Of a DNA stretch of 5,020 nt, positions 1 to 4,501 are shown one piece after another (positions within the stretch are counted from its first letter, which is position 1; each line of letters begins with the position of its first letter). Under the pieces are notes generated by a model, which worked only from the letters and a program-made list of their open reading frames with translations, ran no database searches and was not told the DNA's origin. The stretch is from an uncultured beta proteobacterium (GTDB lineage: Bacteria; Pseudomonadota; Gammaproteobacteria; Burkholderiales; Burkholderiaceae_B): NCBI GenBank assembly GCA_903924715.1, contig CAIYCP010000282.1, forward strand, positions 1 through 5,020. The letters run 5' to 3'. The position numbers were made by a program, and so were the translations under genes.

Positions 1-2
1 AC

Positions 3-998
3 TGGCGCCTAGCTTCAAGCTTTCCTAAAAGCTTGGATACCTTATTTGGCACCGCTGAGCTTTTTTCTAAGTATGTATCAGAAGGCACCGGTGGTAAGTT
101 TTCGGTGCGTACCTTTGCAGCGGGCGAAATTGTGCCTCCGTTGCAAGTGCTTGATGCCGTGCAAAAAAACACGGTCGAAATGGGGCATTCAAGCGGCTAT
201 TACTACGTTGGTAAAAATCCCGCGCTGTCGTTTGATACTGCCGTCCCGTTCGGGCTGAATTCGCGTCAAACAAACGCCTGGATGTGGGAAGGCGACGGCA
301 TGAAACTCACCCGTGCACTCTACAAAGATTTCAATATCGTCAATATGCCGCTGGGTAACACGGGTACCCAAATGGGTGGCTGGTACCGTAAAGAGATCAA
401 AACGGTCGAAGACCTCAAGGGTTTGAAGATGCGTATCGCTGGCTTTGCCGGTGAGATTATGACTCGCCTGGGCGCTATTCCTCAGCAGTTGCCAGGCGGT
501 GATATTTACCCCGCTCTTGAAAAAGGCACGATCGATGCGGCAGAGTGGGTCGGCCCCTACGACGATGAAAAAATGGGTTTCGCCAAGGTTGCCAAGTATT
601 ACTACTACCCCGGTTGGTGGGAAGGTGGTGCGCAGGTATCCCTGTATGTGAATGATGGTGAATGGGACAAGCTCCCCAAAAGCTATCAGTCCATTATCGA
701 GTCGGCAAGTCGGGCTTGCACGGCGACGATGCAGGCACGCTATGACAACCTGAATGCACAAGCGCTGCGTCGTTTGCTGTCGCAGGGCACCTTGTTGCGT
801 GCTTTCCCGCGTGCGGTGATGGATGCATGTTGGGACGTCTCTCTGAAGGTTTACGGCGAGTATTCAGCGAAAAGCGCCCAGTTTAAAGAGATTCACGACA
901 ACTACATGGGGTACCGCGATCAGGTGGTGCCTTGGTTCAGGTTGGCAGAAGCCTCGTACGATCAATACGTTGGAGCTGCGCTCTCGCGTCAAAAATAA
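3..998 (+). CDS. TRAP transporter substrate-binding protein, DctP family (5' end missing), probably 2-oxo-acid binding
   Basis: This is the periplasmic solute receptor of a tripartite ATP-independent (TRAP) transporter, which hands substrate to a DctQ/DctM-type membrane pair for sodium-driven uptake. The reading frame is open to the left edge and 331 residues are visible, starting WRLASSFPKSLDTLFG. The signal peptide and roughly 30 residues are missing; the TTG at 33 is internal, not a start. Family landmarks include FAAGEIVP, QVLDAVQ, GDIYPALEKGTIDAAEWVGP and YYYYPGWWEGG. Relative to TakP of Rhodobacter, the ligand residues appear as Gln (369-371), Arg (432-434), Trp (546-548) and Glu (621-623). 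Their spacings of 21, 38 and 25 residues equal those of TakP Q156, R177, W215 and E240 as I remember them. This suggests a 2-oxo acid such as pyruvate bound with sodium. The protein belongs to the group also labelled mannitol/chloroaromatic (FcbT1-like), a name that should not be read as its substrate. No membrane subunit follows; terminators come 15 bases after the stop. Confidence 0.93.
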   Translation, partial: WRLASSFPKSLDTLFGTAELFSKYVSEGTGGKFSVRTFAAGEIVPPLQVLDAVQKNTVEMGHSSGYYYVGKNPALSFDTAVPFGLNSRQTNAWMWEGDGMKLTRALYKDFNIVNMPLGNTGTQMGGWYRKEIKTVEDLKGLKMRIAGFAGEIMTRLGAIPQQLPGGDIYPALEKGTIDAAEWVGPYDDEKMGFAKVAKYYYYPGWWEGGAQVSLYVNDGEWDKLPKSYQSIIESASRACTATMQARYDNLNAQALRRLLSQGTLLRAFPRAVMDACWDVSLKVYGEYSAKSAQFKEIHDNYMGYRDQVVPWFRLAEASYDQYVGAALSRQK

Positions 999-1012
999 GC
1001 CAGTTTTGGCTC

Positions 1013-1039
1013 GGCCACTCTCTTTTAGGTGGCCTTTTT
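1013..1039 (+). terminator. Intrinsic terminator 1 after the TRAP receptor gene
   Basis: A perfect 6-bp stem, GGCCAC (1013-1018) with GTGGCC (1029-1034), encloses a 10-base loop and is followed directly by five T (1035-1039). It starts 15 bases after the TAA of the receptor gene, the usual place for a Rho-independent terminator. The stem is short and the T run modest, so some read-through is plausible. That would fit the second, stronger terminator just downstream. Confidence 0.75.
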
Positions 1040-1043
1040 ACTC

Positions 1044-1079
1044 AAACGGGTGCTGCCATTTGGCTGGCACCCGTTTTTT
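1044..1079 (+). terminator. Intrinsic terminator 2, in tandem with the first
   Basis: A 10-bp perfect stem pairs AAACGGGTGC (1044-1053) with GCACCCGTTT (1067-1076), and a T run covers 1074-1079. Inside the loop, GCC and GGC could add three more pairs past a small mismatch. Only four bases separate it from the first terminator. Together they insulate the ribosomal operon from the TRAP gene. The predicted rplM -35 element lies in the loop and right part of this hairpin. Confidence 0.85.
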
Positions 1080-1089
1080 ATTGTAGAAT
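1060..1089 (+). promoter_or_regulatory. Predicted sigma-70 promoter of rplM-rpsI
   Basis: TAGAAT (1084-1089) matches the -10 consensus at five of six bases. TTGGCT (1060-1065) matches the -35 consensus at four of six, with an 18-base spacer. Transcription would start near 1096, giving a leader of about 115 nt before the rplM ATG. The -35 element overlaps the preceding terminator hairpin, a compact arrangement. The call rests on hexamer matches and position only. Confidence 0.55.
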
Positions 1090-1100
1090 CAAAGGCTTTC

Positions 1101-1192
1101 CTCCAATAACAGACACGGGGCACGGGCGGGTTACACGCTTTGGCACCATCTGAACGTTATTTGAGGGCCAGTCTGGGATGGTCCCGGGCAGG
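1101..1192 (+). promoter_or_regulatory. Structured 5' leader of rplM, candidate L13 autoregulatory element
   Basis: Two pairings stand out in the rplM leader. A long-range stem pairs CTCCAATAAC (1101-1110) with GTTATTTGAG (1156-1165), nine of ten bases paired. It can be continued inward by AGA (1111-1113) with TCT (1149-1151) across a four-base bulge. Two bases later a second hairpin covers 1168-1192: CC/GG, an A-A mismatch, then eight pairs (two of them G-U) around a TGG triloop at 1179-1181. A short run TATTTTTA (1193-1200) follows, running into the Shine-Dalgarno AGGA (1200-1203). An alternative pairing, GGGCCA (1165-1170) with TGGTCCC (1179-1185, one bulged T), would compete with both. 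E. coli L13 is known to repress its own operon through the rplM leader; that this leader does the same is inference. Confidence 0.45.
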
Positions 1193-1210
1193 TATTTTTA
1201 GGATCCAATC

Positions 1211-1645
1211 ATGAAGACATTTGTGGCTAAGCCGCATGAAGTCAAGCGTGGCTGGTTCGTGATTGACGCGAAGGGCAAAGTCCTCGGTCGTGTGGCCAGC
1301 GAAGTCGCACACCGTTTGCGCGGTAAGCACAAGCCAGAGTTCACACCCCACGTTGATACAGGCGATTACATCGTCATTATCAATGCAGCAGATATCGTCG
1401 TAACCGGTAACAAGACGCAAGATAAAAAATACTTCCGTCATACAACGTATCCGGGTGGTATCCGCGAAACAAACTTCGCCAAACTGCAAGAGCGTTTTCC
1501 GGGTCGTGCGATTCAAAAGGCCGTTAAGGGTATGTTGCCCAAAGGCCCGCTGGGTTATGCGATGATCAAAAAGCTCAAGGTGTATGCGGGTGCAGAGCAT
1601 CCCCATTCAGCTCAGCAGCCACAGACCCTCGAACTCAAAGGATAG
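1211..1645 (+). CDS. rplM: 50S ribosomal protein L13
   Basis: L13 is an early-assembling protein of the large ribosomal subunit that binds 23S rRNA in the cytoplasm. The product is 144 residues, close to the 142 of E. coli. It shows the family's hallmarks: WFVIDAKGKVLGRVAS near residues 15-30, LRGKHKP at 36-42, GDYIVIINA at 51-59, YFRHTTYPGG at 74-83 and the signature AVKGMLPKGPLG (104-115) leading into KLKVYAGAEHPHSAQQP (121-137). The ATG at 1211 is chosen because AGGA (1200-1203) sits seven bases upstream and the protein begins MKTF as in relatives. It is the first gene of a two-gene operon with rpsI, which starts three bases after its stop. Expression probably depends on the promoter near 1060-1089, possibly with feedback through the folded leader. 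Nothing in the protein looks unusual. Confidence 0.98.
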   Translation: MKTFVAKPHEVKRGWFVIDAKGKVLGRVASEVAHRLRGKHKPEFTPHVDTGDYIVIINAADIVVTGNKTQDKKYFRHTTYPGGIRETNFAKLQERFPGRAIQKAVKGMLPKGPLGYAMIKKLKVYAGAEHPHSAQQPQTLELKG

Positions 1646-1648
1646 GCC

Positions 1649-2041
1649 ATGATCGGTAATTGGAATTACGGAACCGGCCGCCGCAAGACTTCGGTGGCTC
1701 GTGTGTTCATGAAAAAAGGCGCTGGCAAGATTGTTGTGAACGGCAAGCCCGTTGACGAATACTTTGCTCGCGAAACGGGCCGTATGGTCGTGCGTCAACC
1801 GCTCGAACTTACCGGTCATTTGGTTTCGTTTGATTTTCATATCAACGTGCACGGCGGCGGCGAAAGCGGTCAGGCGGGTGCGGTACGTCACGGTATTACT
1901 CGTGCACTGATTGATTATGATGCAACGTTAAAGCCTTCACTGTCTAAAGCAGGGTTGGTTACGCGCGATGCACGTGAAGTCGAGCGTAAGAAAGTTGGTT
2001 TCCACAAAGCACGTCGTCGGAAACAGTTCAGCAAGCGCTGA
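1649..2041 (+). CDS. rpsI: 30S ribosomal protein S9
   Basis: S9 belongs to the head of the small ribosomal subunit, and its C-terminal tail reaches toward the P-site tRNA. The 130-residue product matches the usual length. It carries YGTGRRKTSVARVF (7-20), the signature GGGESGQAGAVRHGITRAL (69-87) and the conserved basic ending VGFHKARRRKQFSKR (116-130), whose last Lys-Arg is the part that contacts tRNA in the family. The start at 1649 is three bases after the rplM stop. Its Shine-Dalgarno AAAGGA (1637-1642) lies in the last codons of rplM, so the two genes are probably translationally coupled. The MIGNWNYGTG opening, a few residues longer than in enterobacteria, is typical of betaproteobacteria as far as I recall. 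A strong terminator follows 35 bases downstream and ends the operon. Confidence 0.98.
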   Translation: MIGNWNYGTGRRKTSVARVFMKKGAGKIVVNGKPVDEYFARETGRMVVRQPLELTGHLVSFDFHINVHGGGESGQAGAVRHGITRALIDYDATLKPSLSKAGLVTRDAREVERKKVGFHKARRRKQFSKR

Positions 2042-2075
2042 TCGATCTGCCCGGGGCTGCAAATGGCTCCAGTGC

Positions 2076-2104
2076 AAAAAGACCGCGCAAGCGGTCTTTT
2101 TTTT
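2076..2104 (+). terminator. Intrinsic terminator of the rplM-rpsI operon
   Basis: GACCGC (2081-2086) pairs with GCGGTC (2091-2096) around a GCAA tetraloop (GNRA type). Flanking A (2076-2080) and T runs extend the stem to 11 bp. The T run covers 2097-2104, eight uninterrupted T. This is a textbook strong Rho-independent terminator, 35 bases after the rpsI stop. Confidence 0.93.
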
Positions 2105-2118
2105 CTCTTACGTGTGCA

Positions 2119-2127
2119 TGGGATAAT
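2119..2127 (+). promoter_or_regulatory. Predicted extended -10 promoter of argC
   Basis: TG at 2119-2120, one base, then GATAAT (2122-2127, five of six consensus bases) form an extended -10 element just after the rpsI terminator. No good -35 hexamer stands 16-18 bases upstream; that region is the terminator T run. An extended -10 can make up for a weak -35. Transcription would start near 2134, giving a leader of about 54 nt. A GC-rich stem in this leader (2142-2146 with 2159-2163) has no obvious role. The rest of the 2042-2187 gap holds only the terminator and the argC ribosome binding site. Confidence 0.5.
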
Positions 2128-2187
2128 ATTTGCTACAGGGTGCCGGTTGCGTCGTACGCCGGCCGATTTAGAATCAGGAGTCTCGAC

Positions 2188-3249
2188 ATGACACAAGCTT
2201 TAGCAAAACGGATCAAGGTAGGGATTGTGGGCGGCACGGGTTATACCGGCGTTGAGCTCCTGCGTATTTTGTCGCAACATCCGAACGTTGAGCTGACGGC
2301 CATTACTTCGCGCCAAGAAGATGGCATGCCAGTGGCCAATATGTTTCCCAACTTGCGGGGTCACGTCAAACTGGCATTTTCAGCGCCTGATAAAGCGCCA
2401 TTGACAGATTGTGACGTCGTATTTTTTGCGACACCGCACGGCGTGGCGATGGCCCAGGCGCCCGAGCTCTTGGCGGCGGGTGTCAAGCTCATCGATTTAG
2501 CGGCCGACTTCCGTTTGCAAGATATCAAGGCTTTTGAAAAGTGGTACAAAATTCCGCACACTTGCCCAGAGATTCTTAAAGAGTCTGTCTATGGGGTGGT
2601 TGAGCTCAATCGCGCCGCAGTGGCCAAGGCTCGCGTGGTGGGTAATCCTGGTTGCTATCCCACGACCGTACTGTTGGGCTTGGCGCCACTGCTGGGTGGC
2701 AAGCCTTTGATCGACACTTCGGATCTGATCGCTGATTGCAAGTCGGGTGTCAGTGGGGCTGGCCGTAAAGCGGAAGTAGGTAGCCTATTGTCTGAAGCCA
2801 GCGATAACTTCAAAGCGTATGGCGTGGCGGGGCATCGTCATCAGGTTGAGATTGACGAACAGTTGCAGCGCCTGGCGGGTGGGCCGGTGGGGCTGACCTT
2901 TGTGCCGCACTTGGTGCCGATGATCCGTGGCATGTTTAGCACCATTTACGCACGTATCTTGCCCGAGGCGCGCGGGGTTGATTTTCAGGCGCTTTTTGAG
3001 GCCCGCTATGCCAACGAAACGTTCATTGATGTGATGCCCTTTGGAAGCCAGCCAGACACGCGCTCAGTGCGCGCGTCAAACACACTGCGCATCGCGCTGC
3101 AGCGCCCGGGTAACGGTGACCGCTTGATTATTTTGGTGGTGCAAGACAATCTGGTGAAAGGTGCTTCAGGCCAAGCCATTCAAAATATGAATTTAATGTT
3201 TGGTCTACCCGAAAGCGTGGGCTTAAACCAAGTCGCGATCCTGCCTTAA
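2188..3249 (+). CDS. argC: N-acetyl-gamma-glutamyl-phosphate reductase
   Basis: ArgC catalyses the NADPH-dependent reduction of N-acetylglutamyl-5-phosphate to N-acetylglutamate 5-semialdehyde, the third step of arginine synthesis, in the cytoplasm. The product is 353 residues, near the family norm of about 345. An N-terminal Rossmann fold carries the glycine-rich NADP loop GGTGYTG (15-21). The catalytic cysteine is C156 in VGNPGCYPTT, and the GHRH motif at 215-218 supplies the active-site histidine. Other family blocks are FFATPHGVA (79-87), LIDLAADFRL (101-110), SGVSGAGR (186-193) and VKGASGQAIQN (323-333). The ATG at 2188 is preferred because AGGAG (2176-2180) lies seven bases upstream and the protein then begins just before the Rossmann strand. 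A GTG at 2140 in frame lacks such support. The gene has its own predicted promoter and is followed after 11 bases by the membrane-protein gene, probably in one transcript. All key residues are present. Confidence 0.97.
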   Translation: MTQALAKRIKVGIVGGTGYTGVELLRILSQHPNVELTAITSRQEDGMPVANMFPNLRGHVKLAFSAPDKAPLTDCDVVFFATPHGVAMAQAPELLAAGVKLIDLAADFRLQDIKAFEKWYKIPHTCPEILKESVYGVVELNRAAVAKARVVGNPGCYPTTVLLGLAPLLGGKPLIDTSDLIADCKSGVSGAGRKAEVGSLLSEASDNFKAYGVAGHRHQVEIDEQLQRLAGGPVGLTFVPHLVPMIRGMFSTIYARILPEARGVDFQALFEARYANETFIDVMPFGSQPDTRSVRASNTLRIALQRPGNGDRLIILVVQDNLVKGASGQAIQNMNLMFGLPESVGLNQVAILP

Positions 3250-3260
3250 GCCTGTCGCAG

Positions 3261-3992
3261 ATGGCTAGAACTGCTAGGCGTACCTTCGCCTCGCTGATTG
3301 GCGGGGTCTTATTGCTGCTGGCGTTAGGTTTGGCTTTGGGCGTATTCATCGCCCAGCAGCCCAACGCAGAGGTGCTGGCGTTGCAAGTGCGCACCGAGCG
3401 TGCCGCTCTGTTGCAAGAGAGGCAAACGCTCGAGGCTGAGCGCACTCAAGCAGACTCTCAGTTCAATGTTGCACAGCGTGACTTGTTGATTGAGCGCGCC
3501 GCACGCGCCGAGCTCGAAAGCTTACTTGCACGCCTGCAAGCCGAACTTGGTCGGCAACAAGATCAGTTGGCATTTTTCGAAAACTTGTTGCCGCCTGGCC
3601 CTCAAGGTTCACTCGATATCCGTGCATTGGATGTGCAGAAGCAAACGGACGGTCTGCACTACCGTGTTTTATTGATGCGTAGCGGCAAAAATACTAAACG
3701 ATTCGAAGGGATGTTGCAGTTTGTTGGCGTGGGCCATTGCCTTGATGCTGCGCAGGTGCTTGAGCAACGGATTGTTTTGCAGCCTTTAGTGGCTGAGTCG
3801 GCCCTGGAGTCTGGTGTGGCGCTGAATGCCGCACAAATCGAAGCGTTGCGCGCACCCTTGCGGCTTGATTTTGCACAGTTTCAGCGGGGACAAGGCTTGT
3901 TGGCGGTCCCGCAGGGTTTTGCCTTGAAATCAGTGACCGTACGGGTGTTGGCAGGCGATATTGTCCTTGCCTCTAAAGTGGTTGATCTATGA
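3261..3992 (+). CDS. Membrane-anchored coiled-coil protein of unknown function (DUF6776-like)
   Basis: I do not know a function for this 243-residue protein. A short basic N terminus (MARTARRT) precedes a hydrophobic segment at about 10-31, best read as a single inner-membrane anchor with the rest in the periplasm. Residues 35-105 are rich in Leu, Ala, Glu, Gln and Arg with heptad-like spacing, a likely coiled coil. It ends in FFENLLPPGPQG (105-116), after which a probably beta-rich domain runs to the C terminus. There is one cysteine (C160). The length, the coil and the FF-LLPPG turn resemble proteobacterial proteins grouped as DUF6776, a family assignment made from memory. The ATG at 3261 is 11 bases after the argC stop and has no clear Shine-Dalgarno. 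It is nevertheless the only start that keeps the charged N terminus ahead of the membrane segment, so translation may be coupled to argC. Codon use resembles that of its neighbours. Confidence 0.85.
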   Translation: MARTARRTFASLIGGVLLLLALGLALGVFIAQQPNAEVLALQVRTERAALLQERQTLEAERTQADSQFNVAQRDLLIERAARAELESLLARLQAELGRQQDQLAFFENLLPPGPQGSLDIRALDVQKQTDGLHYRVLLMRSGKNTKRFEGMLQFVGVGHCLDAAQVLEQRIVLQPLVAESALESGVALNAAQIEALRAPLRLDFAQFQRGQGLLAVPQGFALKSVTVRVLAGDIVLASKVVDL

Positions 3993-4012
3993 ATTCTGCA
4001 CGCACTTGCGGT

Positions 4013-4037
4013 ATAGTTGACAAACGCAGTCAAGTAT
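4013..4037 (+). promoter_or_regulatory. Predicted IscR (type 1) operator upstream of erpA
   Basis: An interrupted palindrome of 25 bases has the left half ATAGTTGAC (4013-4021) and the right half AGTCAAGTAT (4028-4037). Against the published E. coli type 1 IscR consensus, written with degenerate bases as I remember it, 22 of 25 positions agree. All three mismatches (4022, 4025, 4026) lie in the less conserved centre. It overlaps the erpA -35 element, so bound [2Fe-2S]-IscR would block RNA polymerase. E. coli erpA (formerly yadR) is itself an IscR type 1 target. Binding here is inferred from sequence; the iscR gene is not in the window. Confidence 0.8.
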
Positions 4038-4045
4038 CATGTTAT
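4017..4045 (+). promoter_or_regulatory. Predicted sigma-70 promoter of erpA
   Basis: TTGACA (4017-4022) is a perfect -35 hexamer. TGTTAT (4040-4045), 17 bases downstream, matches the -10 consensus at four of six. Transcription would start near 4052, about 33 bases before the erpA ATG. The -35 lies inside the IscR-like palindrome, so erpA can be expressed separately from argC and the membrane-protein gene and repressed by IscR. Confidence 0.65.
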
Positions 4046-4060
4046 TTAGCTATTTAGTAT

Positions 4061-4074
4061 TGTCCTGCGGGACA
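4061..4074 (+). promoter_or_regulatory. Small UNCG-loop hairpin next to the erpA ribosome binding site
   Basis: TGTCC (4061-4065) pairs with GGACA (4070-4074) around TGCG, giving C(UGCG)G in RNA, a member of the stable UNCG tetraloop class. A U-G pair (4060 with 4075) could extend it into the Shine-Dalgarno AGGAG (4074-4078). No T run follows, so it is not a terminator. It could modulate translation or stabilise the 5' end of the mRNA; either role is inference. Confidence 0.4.
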
Positions 4075-4084
4075 GGAGTCACTC

Positions 4085-4453
4085 ATGAGCATCGCCACAC
4101 AAACCGTAGATTTGCAAGCGCCCCCGACCCCGATTCTGTTTACAGACTCAGCGGCTGCCAAGGTAAAAGATTTGCTGATCGAAGAAGGTAATTCAAACCT
4201 CAAACTGCGCGTGTTTGTGCAGGGTGGTGGCTGTTCGGGTTTTCAGTATGGCTTCACCTTTGATGAAGACGTCAACGAAGACGACACGACGCTCGAAAAA
4301 AATGGCGTGGCCTTGCTGGTTGACCCAATGAGTTTTCAGTATTTGGTCGGCGCTGAGATCGATTACAAAGAAGACATTGAAGGTTCACAATTTGTGATCC
4401 GCAACCCAAACGCTTCGACCACCTGCGGCTGCGGTTCGTCGTTTTCGGTTTAA
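4085..4453 (+). CDS. erpA: A-type iron-sulfur cluster insertion protein ErpA
   Basis: ErpA is an A-type carrier that receives Fe-S clusters from the ISC machinery and delivers them to apo-proteins; in E. coli it is needed for isoprenoid synthesis through IspG and IspH. The 122-residue product holds the HesB/IscA fold with the three cluster-binding cysteines C50 (in QGGGCSGFQYGF), C114 and C116 (in TTCGCGSSFSV). The 64-residue spacing from the first cysteine to the CGC pair equals that of E. coli ErpA (C42, C106, C108). The N terminus is about eight residues longer than in E. coli. Other family blocks are LLVDPMSFQYLVGAEIDY (77-94) and FVIRNPNA (103-110). The ATG at 4085 has AGGAG (4074-4078) six bases upstream. 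The gene follows a dedicated promoter and an IscR-like operator and ends at a strong terminator, so it is probably monocistronic, possibly with read-through from argC. I chose ErpA over IscA or SufA from its overall sequence and the gene neighbourhood. Confidence 0.95.
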   Translation: MSIATQTVDLQAPPTPILFTDSAAAKVKDLLIEEGNSNLKLRVFVQGGGCSGFQYGFTFDEDVNEDDTTLEKNGVALLVDPMSFQYLVGAEIDYKEDIEGSQFVIRNPNASTTCGCGSSFSV

Positions 4454-4466
4454 AGCACTGAAAGTG

Positions 4467-4495
4467 AAAAAGCCACGCTCAGGCGTGGCTTTTTT
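4467..4495. terminator. Bidirectional terminator between erpA and anmK
   Basis: A perfect 12-bp stem pairs AAAAAGCCACGC (4467-4478) with GCGTGGCTTTTT (4483-4494) around a TCAG loop. T runs lie on the right for the plus strand (4490-4495, then 4497-4502) and, by complement, on the left for the minus strand (4467-4471). It starts 13 bases after the erpA stop and ends just before the anmK stop, so one hairpin probably serves both convergent genes. Confidence 0.93.
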
Positions 4496-4501
4496 GTTTT
4501 T

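Noticed and set aside
33..35. TTG at 33 as the start of the TRAP receptor
   Set aside because: The frame continues to the left edge with conserved receptor sequence (WRLASSFPKS), so this is an internal leucine of a truncated gene.
189..761. Long 190-codon open frame on the minus strand inside the TRAP receptor gene
   Set aside because: It lies antisense to a well-conserved coding frame, has no recognisable motif and no ribosome binding site I can see. It is a by-product of codon bias.
1157..1606. 149-codon minus-strand frame opposite rplM
   Set aside because: The plus strand encodes unmistakable L13 over the same stretch; the antisense product has no family features.
2147..2174. TTGCGT with TAGAAT (2169-2174) as an alternative argC promoter
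   Set aside because: Transcription would begin near 2181, after the Shine-Dalgarno at 2176-2180, leaving almost no leader. The extended -10 at 2119-2127 is better placed.
2140..2187. GTG start at 2140 giving an argC product 16 residues longer
   Set aside because: The extension PVASYAGRFRIRSLD is not family-like and would overlap the leader. The ATG at 2188 has AGGAG at the right distance.
3490..3675. 61-codon plus-strand frame within the membrane-protein gene
   Set aside because: It is out of frame with the longer gene, has no Shine-Dalgarno and shows no recognisable sequence.
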